DNA from: Ganoderma boninense
Lineage: Eukaryota > Basidiomycota > Agaricomycetes > Polyporales > Polyporaceae
Length of the DNA stretch: 64,000 nt
Direction: 5' to 3'
NCBI GenBank assembly: GCA_002900995.3
Contig: CM035312.1
Span: 2,477,103 to 2,541,102, forward strand
In this document: positions 1-13,700 of the stretch, in pieces
How positions within the stretch are numbered: position 1 is the stretch's first letter
How the letters are laid out: every line of letters starts with the position of its first letter
The notes under the pieces: model-generated
The model's database searches: none
What the model saw: only the letters and a program-made list of their open reading frames with translations
Told to the model about the DNA's origin: nothing
Position numbers and translations under genes: made by a program

Positions 1-1152
1 TACGGAATGCCTCCTGTGGTCGCATGTTCCCGCTCGTCAGGTGTCCTCACATGTGCCTAGATCGCCTCTGGCCGACGCAGGACCCCCTCTTTTCTCCTCA
101 AATGCGCGTCCTCGCCCGTCTCCGACCCTAAAGACAGCAAATTCGGTACCAAGCGCGCCTCATAGAAAGCCCGACGGCCGGGGGGAGCTATCCGACCAAG
201 AGTGGGAGATACGGACTGGTATGTTTGAACCCACCACGTCTCGTAGCCAAAGGGTCTGATGCTACCGTAGCACGTATCTCCGACACTCTCACTCTCAAAA
301 CTGACAACTTTTCATTCCCCTTCTGTTCCTTTGCGCCCGTGAACGATGCCATCCCCAGGACGTGCAATCTACATGCTTCAACAGACGCTCCCGAGTTTCT
401 TCTCCACCGGCCTTATCGCCTCTCCTGACACATCTACGGGCAGTGAGACGGGAGAGGACGGAGAAGAAGCATCAATCTATAGCCCTTCCATCCGCCTGGA
501 GTACCAACCGCCCACACCTTTCCCTCCTCCCTTGCCACGGACAGTCCATGTCGAAGGTGGGCCACCCAGTGGGATAGGTTACTGGGAGTAAGCTTCTTAC
601 TGATCAAAACTCAGGGCTTCCGTTGTATATGGCTTCTTCCGTCTTCGTGAGGCATACCCTCAGCGCGCTGTACACTGATCTTCGGGTGGAGCTTCAACGA
701 ATAACGGTTCATGGACCTCGCTCGTCTTCTGGATTCTCTCCGACTGACTGCGGGGAGCCGGGTGTACTCGGAGACCAGCGTCGATCCCACCACGACGAGA
801 CACGCATTCGCGAGAAGAGCTTGTTCATTGGGCTCATGGTCCATGGTACTAATCGTGTCAGCAAAGCTCAAAGCGGTTGGCAAGTGTACGTGCCCTGTCA
901 TCTATCTCGACTCTCACTGAGGGATGTCCCTGTAGTAACTCAACGTACACGTTCTCACCAACAACTGGCCTCATACAACTACACGTTGTAAACTCCATTC
1001 AACCAGCTCCCCATCAAGCGTTTTTCAATGCCCTTCAAGCCACATTGAGCAAAATCGGTTTGGGGGGCGCACAAGGTGCGGGTGAGGGAGGCATGGCTCG
1101 GACGAGTCCCTCGTCATCTCCACCTCCCCGCACAGGAACAAATCCTCCTTGA
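1..1152 (+). CDS. DUF2358-like conserved protein, copy 1 (5' end outside window)
   Basis: Exons: up to 218, about 359 to the GTGGGC donor near 548, about 600-882, and about 938 to the TGA at 1150-1152. The spliced protein has a Pro/Ser/Arg-rich N-terminus, then a conserved core running LQQTLPSFFSTGL, IYSPSIRLEY, GLPLYMASSVFVRHTL, LRVELQRITV, a basic loop, and NSTYTFSPTTGLIQLHVVNS. This order resembles the C6orf136/DUF2358 family (recognised from memory, so moderate certainty), small mitochondrial or plastid-linked proteins of unknown function. An extra C in this copy near 353-356 looks like a frameshift but lies in the phase-1 intron 219-358, so the protein is unaffected. It is convergent with ULA1. 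Confidence 0.6.
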
Positions 1153-1374
1153 CGTATCACGAAGCCTCAACCTTTGTGTAACAGTGAGAGTCAGTTTGAA
1201 GCTCGCTATTCATGTACAAGTTATACATACATGTGCACTGCATATGATAAGTTACACCAAATGAACAGACGACTATCGCACAACAGCAGCTTGAAATTTG
1301 AAGGCGAACCCAATTCATAAGTATGGTGGTCGTACAAGCTAGACATAACAATTCTACATAACAATGCTAGAGGG

Positions 1375-3470
1375 TTAATTGATGACACCCGTCCAAGATT
1401 CAATGAGATCAACAACGCAGTAACCATTGAGGGGAACGTATTGCTCTGTGATGACCTTGATGGCTTCTTGGGCAACTAGCCCTCCTAGGAATGCCGCCAT
1501 GTTGGGTAAGTCAGCTGTCGGCGCGCGAGCGCTACGAAACATGATGGTTAGCAGGCTCTTCGATGATGACGATGAAAACATACATCTCCCCCACAGCCGT
1601 CTCGAGCTCCTCTGGAAGCTCTACTCCCTCCCCGATAACTCTCTGCACCTCAGCATTCAAAGCATCAACAGTGACCTCTGCAAATGTACATTTAGAAGGG
1701 TAATCATGCGCGCATATCAATATCCGCACAAGACCTACCGGTTTCACGAGCTAAGAGAGTTGAAAGAGCGGAAAGAGCAAGGTGCGTTGCAGTTTCTCGG
1801 GGTTGAATACTCAACAAATTTGCTGGAATGACGATCAGTGTTACAGTTCGATGGAAATGGTGTGCTCTGTACCAATTGCTTCACGGTCCTGGTCCATAGC
1901 GCCCCATTGCTTCCCGCGCAAGACCCGGATGTGATGGGCATTCTTCACGAAACTCTCAACCTCCTCCGGGTTCGAAACGCTGGCGATTTCAGGATATTTG
2001 GCGGCAAACAGCTGTTTGAAGTGGGCCTAGAGAAAACGGTTCGCAGACAAGGTGTCAACCTCACAGGAACTACATCACTGGGGATGCCTACCTTCTCCAC
2101 CTCCGCTTGTACACGGTACAGATTTTGTAGCTGGACATAGCTCTTCGTGTCGGATTTCATGTCGGGAAGAGTTGCATTGATAGGTAAAGTACCGGGCCCC
2201 GTGGGATCATTGACAAACTCAGACAGAGTCTGAAGTAATGCGTGGAAAGTTGAATTATGGTGCGGAGCAGTAGGAAGAGTAGACAAGGAAAACAGGGCTT
2301 GGACGTCCGAGGGCACCTGCCATATTCGTGGTGTCAATATCAGCAAAGACTTGGAAAGAATAACACGTCTACGCACAGCAGGCTCAGACCAGACACGCCA
2401 AGCTTGGGCTTCGGCCTCTTCAAAGTTCTCTTCGTCGGACTTGATCCTCATGGATAAAATGTTCTGCTTGAACTCCTTCTTTTCGGCGGAAGTGCGCGGA
2501 AGGCTGCCGCTATGCTGTAAGAACGGCAAATAAGCTTCACAAACGGGGTTTGGGGTACGGATACACTCACGCTATTGCGCCAGTCATCAGTGGCACGAAC
2601 AAGGATAACAACGAACGGAATATGGCTATGAGCCGTAGGATCCATGTTCTGGAAGTCCATGGCACGAGCCAAGTCGAGTAATGCGGGGAAAGGACGAGTG
2701 ATGCGAAGTGAGGGGGCATTTTCCGAATGCGACTGTGATACTGAGGGGGACGGGACTTGGAGGATGAGCAGAGGGAAGAGGGCAGATGGACTCACCACAG
2801 TGCTCATGGTATTGGATGTGGAATTCTGCGAGAAATCCGGCGGAACGGACAGAGATGAGAGCAGGCCCGTTGGGATTAGCCCACAAGAGAGTGGAAAGTT
2901 GGGCGAGGACGTCATTGTTCAAGTTGTGGGAGATGACGAGGGAGAAGGATGAGATCCAATCTCTTCCTTGATCGGTATCAAGGAGGAGTTTGAGATCCTT
3001 GACGACGGCCTCGCCTTGAACGCTTTCATTGAGTTCACGAAGGAGAGGGACGGCTTCCTGGGCGCGAGGCTTGCCGAGGCTGTGGTTGGCGTTGAGGAAG
3101 AAATTATTGCCTGCATCTGCAGGGGATGTTATGGCGGAGTCTAAGATGGAGAAGTGGCCGATGCCTGGCAAGACGAGGTTCTTGAGGATGGAGGTGGCGG
3201 TGGCGGAAGAGGAGACGAGGAGGATGCGGCAGGCTTCGAGAGCGGCTTGCCCGGAGGCAGCCCAGACGCTAGGAGATGGGCGATGAGATGAGAGGTCGAG
3301 TGGTGGTGGGGGGTTCTCACCGGAGCTGACGGTCATATCGGCGGGTCTTGTCGTCGGGCTGGCCGGGGCTATGGGAGGATGAGAATGCGGGGAGATGGAT
3401 GGATGGGGAGCGGACAGTACGCGATTGTAGCTGTGGCTTGCTCGATGTCCTGGGACTCTTGGGAGGACAT
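1375..3470 (-). CDS. ULA1: NEDD8-activating enzyme E1 regulatory subunit (ULA1/APP-BP1), copy 1
   Basis: This is the non-catalytic half of the heterodimeric E1 that activates the ubiquitin-like protein NEDD8 (Rub1) for cullin modification; it acts with UBA3 in cytosol and nucleus. I place the start at the ATG at 3470-3468. A short intron then joins MSSQESQDIEQATATIA to PGQPDDKTRRYDRQLR, and the next exon continues VWAASGQAALEACRILLV, the standard N-terminal strand of E1-like adenylation folds. Further exons carry FLAEFHIQYHEH, RATDDWRNS, and LPINATLPDMKSDTKSYVQLQNLYR, which is typical of APP-BP1. The C-terminus has PNMAAFLGGLVAQEAIKVIT and QYVPLNG, ending at the stop at 1375. No disabling change is seen. 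It shares a 242-bp divergent promoter with ARG5,6. Confidence 0.88.
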
Positions 3471-3712
3471 GCCGGCGATGTTTGAGTTGGGCGGGGGTGT
3501 GCAGCGAGCGGAGGCAGGGGACGATGGGGACGATGAGCGATGAGCAACCTCGAGCAGGGCCAAGGAGATCTAGACGCCGGGAGATAAGATTGCGAGTGCG
3601 ACTGCAAAGACCGTCTGACTTCGCTCTGACTCTGAGTCAACGGTGGCCCAGTCCCGTCTTCAACTTGCTCCTCGACGTCCTCCTCCTCCTCCTCCTCCTC
3701 GCCCCCTTCCTC
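3471..3712. promoter_or_regulatory. Divergent promoter between ULA1 and ARG5,6 (copy 1)
   Basis: The 242 bases between the two start codons must hold both promoters and 5' leaders. The stretch contains a (CCT)n-type run just upstream of the ARG5,6 ATG, which is shorter in copy 2. No clear TATA box is visible. Confidence 0.5.
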
Positions 3713-5876
<2,164 letters not shown>

Positions 5877-5976
5877 NNNNNNNNNNNNNNNNNNNNNNNN
5901 NNNNNNNNNNNNNNNNNNNNNNNNNNNNNNNNNNNNNNNNNNNNNNNNNNNNNNNNNNNNNNNNNNNNNNNNNNNN
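5877..5976. other. Assembly gap, 100 N
   Basis: Exactly 100 N, the usual placeholder for a scaffold join of unknown length. Unique gene sequence lies to the left and a 5'-truncated retrotransposon to the right, as expected when an assembly breaks at a repeat. Confidence 0.99.
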
Positions 5977-8308
5977 GATCGTGGACTTGGTGCGATCAAT
6001 ACTGCGGGCGCTACAGCGCCGACTTCAACAGGTGTTAAGAACTGGCCAACTCCAACCAAGGTCAAGCATGTCCAGGCGTTTTTAGGTCTGGCCAACTTCT
6101 ACCGGCGGTTCGTCAAGGACTTCTCCAAGATTGCCCGTCCGTTAACTGTCCTAACGTGCAAAGACTCGCCATGGCAATGGGAAGAAGCACAAGAACAAGC
6201 ATTCCAGGCCCTCAAAACTGCGTTTACAACAGCTCCAATCTTGAGAATCCCTAGCGACACTGCACCATTCCGGCTAGAGACTGACTCGTCTGACTTTGCA
6301 ACTGGAGCAGTGTTAGAACAGCTCAGAGAAGACAACCTCTGGCACCCTGTTGCATTCCACTCTAAGTCATTAAATGAACATGAACGCAACTATGAGATCT
6401 ATGACAAGGAGCTACTGGCAATCATACGAGCGTTAGAGGAATACCGTCACTACTTGGAAGGACACCCAATCCCTGTCGAAATCTGGTCCGATCACCTCAA
6501 CCTTACCTACTTCTGACAGGCTCAGAAGCTCACCTGACGACAAGCTCGCTGGAGTCTTTGCCTTTTACGATTCAACTTCAACCTGCGACACCGCCCCGGA
6601 AAAACCATGCTTTATGTGGACCCTCTGTCCAGGAGGCCAGATTATGAAGAGGGGGTAAGCAGTGACAACACTGGCCAAACCCTTTTGAAACCAGAGTTTT
6701 TTGCGATCAAAGCAATACAGCCAGGGCATGCCTCAGAGGTTGACGACGAACAACTATTGGAAAGGATCAAAAAGGCACTGGAAGACGACACAATGACCAA
6801 GGATTATAGGTCACTGCTCAACAGCGGCCCCCGGGAGTTTGGAAAGGCGCTACAGGAATGGAACTTCGAGAATGGCTTGCTCCTCCGTAGAGGCAAAGTT
6901 TATGTACCAAAGGATAGACAACTGCGACTTGACCTGCTAAAGCTCCACCACGACACACTACTCGCCGGACACCCAGGCCGATGGAAGACTCAGGAGCTCA
7001 TCACTCGCAACTACTGGTGGCCAGGAATCACAATCGATGTCAAGAAGTACGTCAAAGGCTGTGACACATGCCAACGAAACAAAGCATCACGGGTTCCCCC
7101 ATACGGCCTCTTGCAGCCAAACGAAGTCCCAGCAGGTCCATGGAAGTGTGGAGCATAGACCTCATCACCCAACTTCCCGAGTCCTACGACAAGCATGGCA
7201 ACACATACACAGCAATTGCTGTGGTAGTAGATCGGCTAACAAAACGGTCTCACTTCTTTGCATGCGATGACCACTTCTCAGCCTCGGATGCTGCTGAGCT
7301 CATATATGAACACATCCTGAAGCTACATGGCCTTCCACGGCAAGTCATCTCAGATAGGGGAACACAGTTTGTGAGCACGCTCTTCAAGGAGTTTTGCAAG
7401 AAGCTGGGAATCCGGGCATCAATGTCGACAGCATACCACCCTCAGACAGATGGACAGACAGAACGGGTCAACCAGTCATTGGAACAATACTTGCGGATAT
7501 TCACTGAACACCGACCCAACGACTGGGCCACCCTCCTCGCCTCAGCAGAGTTCTCGTACAACAACATGGCACACGAGTCTACTGGCCTGTCCCCCTTCTT
7601 TGTCTAGTATGGCTACAACCCCAAGATGGCTCTGGACGTACAAGGAGAGCTGGGCTTCCCAACTCTTGAAGAAATCTTCCAAAATCGCATGGAAGCCCGA
7701 GAACAGGCACAAGCCTCTCTGACTTTGGCCGCTGAACGGATGAAGTGGTACTACGACCAGTACAAGAGCCAGGTGCTGTTCAAGGTTGGGGACAAAGTAC
7801 TGCTCAAAGGAAAGGACCTCAAGATCAAACAGTCAGCCGCCAAGTTGTCAGCCAAGAACTTTGGCCCCTACGAGATCGTCGAGCAAGTAGGACCTGCAGA
7901 CTTCAAACTCCAGTTGCCTCCACAGAACAAGGTTCACCCAGTTTTCCATGCATCAAAGCTTATTCCCTACCATGAAGACGAGATCGGTGACCGAAATCCA
8001 ACCAAGCCTGACCCCATTGAAGTAGAAGGCCACGACGAGTTTGAAGTTGAAAAGATACTCAACTCGAAGACCTACTATGGATATGTCCAGTACCTAGTGA
8101 AGTGGGTAGGATACGATGCTAGCGAAGCCACCTGGGAGCCAGTACGGAATGTCAAACATTGCAAGGACCTATTGGACGAGTTCCATGTTGCACACCCGGA
8201 GGCTGCACAGCCCATCTCACTCACAAACCCGTGCCCAGTCCAGAGGCAGTTTAACCGGCATGTTTGGCTTGAACGTTTCGCTGGAGCTCAAGTCTTGAAG
8301 AGGGGGTA
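5977..8308 (+). pseudogene. Pol polyprotein remnant of element A (RT end, RNase H, integrase, chromodomain)
   Basis: From about 6030 the frame reads TSTGVKNWPTPTKVKHVQAF, the RT-RNase H connection. RNase H follows (LETDSSDFATGAVLEQ, YEIYDKELLAIIRALEEY). Integrase has the HHCC zinc finger (HHDTLLAGHPGRW to GCDTCQRNK) and the D,D,E core (SIDLITQLPE, ISDRGTQF, QTERVNQSLEQYL). The C-terminus has a chromodomain (FEVEKILNSKTYYGYVQYLV). Damage: TGA at 6514-6516, another TGA 18 bases downstream, a 1-base frameshift near 7140-7156 at PWK/VWSID, and TAG at 7605-7607. The two TGA stops fit CGA to TGA and the TAG fits CAG to TAG, all C-to-T changes. Confidence 0.88.
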
Positions 8309-8309
8309 G

Positions 8310-8745
8310 TGTCACAGTTTTTCGCGCCACACTTAGTCTGGCATCTTATCAGGACAAGTTATCTCTCGGTTCATCTTATCTTTTCCCTTATCTTATCTCC
8401 CTTTCCTTTATCTCATCTCTTCCTTTTATCTTATCTCTTTCCCTATCTTATCTGCTTCTTGGATCATTCTCTCACCTGCAACAGGTCCCGGGACCTGCCC
8501 TGAACTGATGGTCTGTGCACCATTCCTATGTAATATATAAAGGGCTGTGATGTGGGATCAAGAACCTTAGATTCTGTCTTCTGTTCTTCCCTCCCTTCCA
8601 CTGTAGGCAGCCTAACAGCCCCTGCCCCTCTGCGCCTTCTAGTCTAGGCAATCTATCCTCTTCCCTTCTGTTGCCACCCCCTGTGTGCCCCATCAGTGAG
8701 CCCCTTTGTTTGTTTGTTTGGTGGCGCAGTTGATAGGCTGTGACA
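8310..8745 (+). repeat. LTR of element A (436 bp)
   Basis: It starts TGTCACAG and ends CTGTGACA, a perfect 8-base inverted terminal pair. It begins one base after the pol stop codon and just after the polypurine tract GAAGAGGGGG, so it is the 3' LTR of element A. It contains a T/C-rich stretch (CTTATCT repeats, 8370-8455) and TATATAA at about 8532, a likely Pol II promoter. A gag-like frame starts about 50 bases after it, so it could also serve as the 5' LTR of a second copy. Confidence 0.85.
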
Positions 8746-9840
8746 CTCACCCAACCACCGCTGGCCCTCTCCACAAGGCCCACACGAGCAGCTGTTGCTG
8801 CTGCATGGAGTCGCCCCGGCACCCGGCCCCCAGCCGTGCCCCCAGTCATGTACCCAGTGGGACCGCCACCCCAGTCGATCCACAGGCTCTCCTGCTCTTG
8901 ACAAAACCATCACACTTGTCACTGAACGTCTCGGACAACGACAAAGCTCAAACCCCTCATCACCCATTGCATCGACTTCTAAGGCAGAAGAGAAGCCTGA
9001 AGTAAAGAAGGAACCAAAGCCAAAAGCTACCAGTTCCAACACCCCGCAATCATCGTCCTCGTCCAATCCTCCTCCTGCACCCAATCCTCCTCCTGCACCC
9101 ACCATGACCACTCCTGCCCCTGCACCGGCGTTCGACACCTCCAAGCTCCTCTCCCAAATCGCCCCACGTGAATACGATAGAAAATCCTCGCAAGATGGCC
9201 TCCGCTTTGTGTCCGCAGCCCAGATCTACTACAACACCCTCATGGCGGTAGCGGTTGGCACGCCTAGCGAGGTCATATGGATGACCATTCTCAGTAAGCT
9301 CACAGAAAGAGCAGCAGCCTGGGCTGGCCCCCACATTGTAAAGCTCACCGGTGGGACTAGCCCTTGGGAGACTACGGCGAGTTCAGCACGGCCTTCAAGG
9401 AACATTTCTGTGCAGCTGATGACAAGGAGGCGGCCGTCACTGAACTTGTCAAGCTCTGCAAGGTGTATTGCAAGGTTGGCACTGTCCAGGAGTATACGGC
9501 ACAGTTCAATGCGACGGCAGCACGGACCGGCTTCGGCGACGAGGATAAACGTGAATGCTACCACTCTGGCCTGCCTCCCAGGCTCAAAGACGGCCTCACT
9601 ACCAGTGCCCACGACATCTCTGACCTTGCCAAGATCCAAAAGGTGGCGCTGTCGCTCAACCAGGCCCTCGTCACCAGAGAGGAAGAACAGCCAAAGTCGT
9701 TTGGGTGGAAGAAGAAGGGGGAGAAGGCAGCCGCTACTGGGAAGAAGCCATTCCCCGGAAACTGTCACATCTGTGGCCAGCCTGGGCATCGTAGGTATGA
9801 CTGCCCGCGGCTAAAGAGTCAGCAAGCTACTTCCTCATCT
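8746..9840 (+). pseudogene. Retrotransposon Gag remnant with CCHC zinc knuckle
   Basis: The frame is open from about 8795, with a plausible ATG at 9104 (MTTPAPAPAFDTSKLL). A Pro/Ser/Lys-rich segment is followed by a capsid-like part (YDRKSSQDGLRFVSAAQIYY, LTERAAAWAGPHIV). A 1-base deletion near 9367 moves the frame to DYGEFSTAFKEHF, and it ends with the zinc knuckle CHICGQPGHRRYDC at about 9765-9805. The protein is then cut by the 882-bp insertion at 9841. The expected C-terminal tail (VAALQAQVKAMEEKIAALTT) reappears after the insertion at about 10745-10830. It probably belongs to the pol at 10830-14606, but the LTR just upstream is of a different family. Confidence 0.8.
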
Positions 9841-10722
9841 GGAAAACCAGCCTTTGCCAATGAGATATGAAAAGGTATAATTAGAAAATATTAGACTATT
9901 AGAACAGTAGTAACATGTTAGATAACATTTGAGAGGTTCCCAGAAAGAGTAGTTCCACAATAGCACTAAATAGTGCAGAGTAGCACTATAGTAGCATGTG
10001 GCATACATATGAATAAGACTGAACATTGTCTGGACTGGTTTTATAAAGCTTTAAACACAATATAAGTATGCCATACTCAAAGACAAGCATACTGCAAAAG
10101 CTGGAAATTTTAATAAAACATTTATTACTGCCACCACCTAGGATTGAACCCTCAGCCTCTTGCTATTCCAGCACAGCACTGAGCTGTGCAGACAGCTTAG
10201 CCCACTACACCACAAGAGCTTATACTAGGCAAGGTAGTATAGGCTATATGTACCCCCTGCTGCTGGACTTGGGGAAAATTGAGAGCTGTAGGTCAACTTC
10301 AACATCAATATATCTTGTGTTCATTCTATGTTATAGGCTTATATAGTGTATGTGACATATATACTTATGTATATTGATTAGACTACAAGTATCTATTCAA
10401 GTTGCTGTTACATTGATACTTAGGATTTTTATTTAGACTTTGTTGAGGCTGTCTAGTCTTGGCTAGTAAAATAGATTGATTGGGCTTATATCTGAGGCAT
10501 TCAATTAAGATTGACTATGTATAACAATATTAGTATACTGCAGTAGCAACTAGTAGCACTAAATAGCACTACAATAGATTGGGTTAGATGCAGTAGTTCT
10601 AATTTGTATAACATAGATAGGTCTCTTTTGTAGTAGCTCTCAGATAGATAGCATTAGTACTTTATTAGAATAAGATATTATAATAGTACATATTATTACA
10701 CATTGGCAAAAGCTGGTTTTCC
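9841..10722. mobile_element. 882-bp AT-rich insertion with 22-bp terminal inverted repeats
   Basis: The left end (9841-9862) begins GGAAAACCAGCC and the right end (10701-10722) is its reverse complement with one mismatch in 22 bases; weaker pairing continues a few bases on each side. The interior is AT-rich and encodes nothing convincing. It splits a gag frame whose two halves resume on either side, so it is an insertion. No clean target-site duplication was found. It looks like a MITE or other non-autonomous DNA element, or a nested composite, because a tRNA-like SINE head lies inside it. Confidence 0.7.
10128..10220 (-). repeat. tRNA-derived SINE head (Pol III A and B boxes)
   Basis: On the minus strand there is a perfect A-box match (TGGTGTAGTGG, ending near 10201) and a B-box match (GTTCAATCC, about 10141-10149) about 50 bases apart in the correct order, as in tRNA genes. 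The predicted acceptor and anticodon stems do not pair well and the middle is too long, so it is not a working tRNA. This is how the 5' head of a tRNA-derived SINE looks. The 3' body limit is not defined. Confidence 0.6.
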
Positions 10723-10729
10723 TGACGCT

Positions 10730-13700
10730 CGTCCACTGCAACCACGGAAGTAGCGGCTCTCCAGGCCCAGGTCAAGGCGATGGAGGAGAAGATCGCGGCC
10801 CTTACAACCGCTGAGAAGAAGGAGGGTTTTTGATTAGAGCCGCACTGGACGCTGCGCGTGCCGGCTCTTGTAGTAATAGTCGATTTTCTGTACTGAGTTC
10901 CGTGTTTGTATATGAGGTAAATCACAGTGGTCAGCACTTTCATATACCGGTACGGTTAATCGGCAAGCAGCGACATAAGGACATAGTAGCAATGGTAGAC
11001 AGTGGAGCTACTACCAAGTTTTTACATAGACGGTTCGTAGAAAGGAACCAGGTTACGGCAAGGAAGCTGGCGAGGCCAATTCCTCTGTACAACATAGATG
11101 GTACTGAGAACCGTGATGGGACGATCACGGAGGTCACTGTGTTGGATATGGCAATTGGAGACCACTAGGAAAAGGTGGTGTTTGTAGTGATGGACATAGG
11201 AGAAGAGGATGTGATCATTGGCCTGGACTGGCTGTGCGAGCACAACCCTGAAGTACATTGGGAACATGGCTCACTGCACCTATCGAGATGTCCAGAGGCA
11301 TGTCCGGCTCATCGGAAGGCATCCAAACCTGTTGAGACCAAAGCGCGTGATACGGAGGTACGGCTTACGGCGCGCAATGGTTCTCGGCGGGTGCGGAAGG
11401 CAAAGATGATGGGTAGGATATGCACGGCCGTAATGGTCGAGGAGGAGGAGGAAGATAGGCCTCCACCACCAGGTTTTCTGCCGGAATGGGATGGCACTGA
11501 GGAGTCTCTTCTCAATGCACTGGAAGATGGACGACGACTTCGAGGTACCCCTAAGATCTTTGTGTCGGCGAGCTACACATACTCTCAACAGCTCGCTGAA
11601 CAAGAGTACCAGAAGAAGGAAGTCCGTCCTGTCAAAGAGATCGTACCTCCCCAGTACCACGAGTATCTGCGTGTGTTCTCAAAAGAGGCGTCCGAACGCC
11701 TACCCGAGCACGGACCCTATGACCACGCTATAGAACTCGTACCAGATGCTAGGATGTTCCATTCCAAGGTGTACCCCCTGTCTCCCAGCGAGCAGGTCGA
11801 GCTTGACAAGTTCCTTAGTGAGAACTTGGCCAAAGGTTATATTCAAGAGTCGAAGTCACCGATGTCATCACCGTTCTTCTTCGTTAAAAAGAAGGACGGC
11901 AGCCTACATCCTGTACAGGACTACCGGCGATTGAATGACATCACCATTAAGAACCGATACCCACTGCCATTGGTGTGGGACCTGATGGATCGACTCAAGA
12001 GGGCCAAGTACTTTACCAAGCTTGACATCCGTTGGGGGTACAACAATGTGCGGATTAAGACCGGTGATAAATAGAAGGCTGCCTTTGTTACCAATCGCGG
12101 ACTGTTCGAACCGAACGTGATGTACTTCGGACTGGCTAACTCGCCCAGTACATTCTCTGCGCTCATGAACGACATCTTCAAGGACCTCATCATACTCAGC
12201 AAAATCACTATCTACCTCAACGACATCCTCATATTCACCAACGACATCGAGGAACACCGCACATTGGTGCATGAGGTCCTGAAGCGTCTGGCGGAGCACG
12301 ACCTGTTCTGCAAGCCAGAGAAGTGCGAATTCGAACAGCCAAAGGTTGAGTACCTAGGTGTGCTCGTCTCAGAGAACCGTGTGGAGATGGACCCAGTGAA
12401 GGTCAGGGGTATCGCAGAATGGCCTGTCCCTCAGAACACCTCAGATGTACGGAAATTCCACGGTTTCGCGAATTTCTACAGGTGGTTCATTAAGGACTTC
12501 AGTGCAGTATGCAAACCCCTTGACTGTCTCACGGGTAATGCTCCCTGGCAATGGGGTGCTGAAGAGCAGTCAGCATTCAATGAGCTCAAACATTGTTTCA
12601 CTGAAAGCCCTGTCCTGGACATGTATGACCCAGACCGCAAGACCCGCATTGAAGTCGATGCATCCGGGTATGCTACTGGTGTGGTTCTGTCTCAGGAGGG
12701 GGAGGACGGCAAATGGCACCCTGTGGCTTTCCACTCTGAGTCAATGAGTGATGCAGAATGCAACTACGAGATCTATGACAAGGAGATGCTCGCTATCATC
12801 CGTGCCCTGCAGGCCTGGTGCCACTACCTCGAGGGTCTTCCCAGTGTGTTCGAGATCCAGTCGGACCACAAGAACCTCGAGTACTGGAAGGCCGCACAAA
12901 ACCTCACGCGCAGGCAGGCACGATGGGCTCTCTATCTGTCGCGGTTCGACTTTGTCATCGCACACAAGCCGGGCACCTCCAACGGTAGGGCAGATGCGCT
13001 GTCGCGCAGGCCTGATCACCAGAAGGATGACGCCGATGACAACCTGAACCGAGTCATGTTGCAACCCAATCGCTTCCAAGTACTAGCAGCTAAGAGAGGG
13101 CACATGTCAGTGGTACCAGAGAAGGCACTGCTCCGCCGCATTCGAGAATGTGGAGAGCGTGAGCAGGAGGTCGCAGAGGCACTCAGCAAGCTCGATAAGC
13201 TAGGGCCAGCATGTCTACAGAACGATTTGGTGGACTGGAACACAGAACAAGGCCTGCTGCTCTACCGCGGCCGAGTTTATGTCCCCAAAGACGACGTGCT
13301 CCGAGCAGAAATAGTGCGCATTCACCACGACCTCCCGCCTGCTGCACACCCTGGCCAGGCAAAAACGGTGGAGTTGGTTACACGGAACTACTGGTGGCCG
13401 GGCATGGCAAAGTTCATTAAGGATTACGTTGAGACCTGCGACACTTGTCGCCGTGGCAAGACTTCACATGCTAAGCCACACGGTCCCCTTCAACCCAACG
13501 AGATCCCGGACGGCCCAGGCCAAGTAGTTACCTGTGACTTCATCACTGGACTGCCGGAGGTGGATGGATACAATGCACTCCAGCTTATTGCTGATCGGCA
13601 TGGAAAGATGATTCACCTTATTCCATGCACTGAGGAGATCGACACGGAAGGGACTGCAGACAACTTCATTAGAGAATGGTTCCGTCTACATGGACTCCCG

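Larger units (their letters stand above)
5977..8745 (+). mobile_element. Ty3/gypsy chromovirus A, 5'-truncated, with 3' LTR
   Basis: This is the 3' part of an LTR retrotransposon. It enters at the gap within the reverse-transcriptase thumb region and runs through RNase H, integrase and chromodomain to a polypurine tract (8297-8306) and the LTR at 8310-8745. The 5' LTR, gag, protease and catalytic RT lie in or beyond the gap, if they exist. Several in-frame stops and a frameshift show that this copy is inactive. Confidence 0.9.

Noticed and set aside
219..358. Extra C in the copy 1 DUF2358-like gene looked like a frameshift relative to copy 2.
   Set aside because: The indel lies just before the acceptor AG of a phase-1 intron, so the spliced frame is unchanged.
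10141..10220. Functional tRNA gene on the minus strand.
   Set aside because: A and B boxes are good but acceptor and anticodon stems do not pair and the central region is too long; a SINE head fits better.
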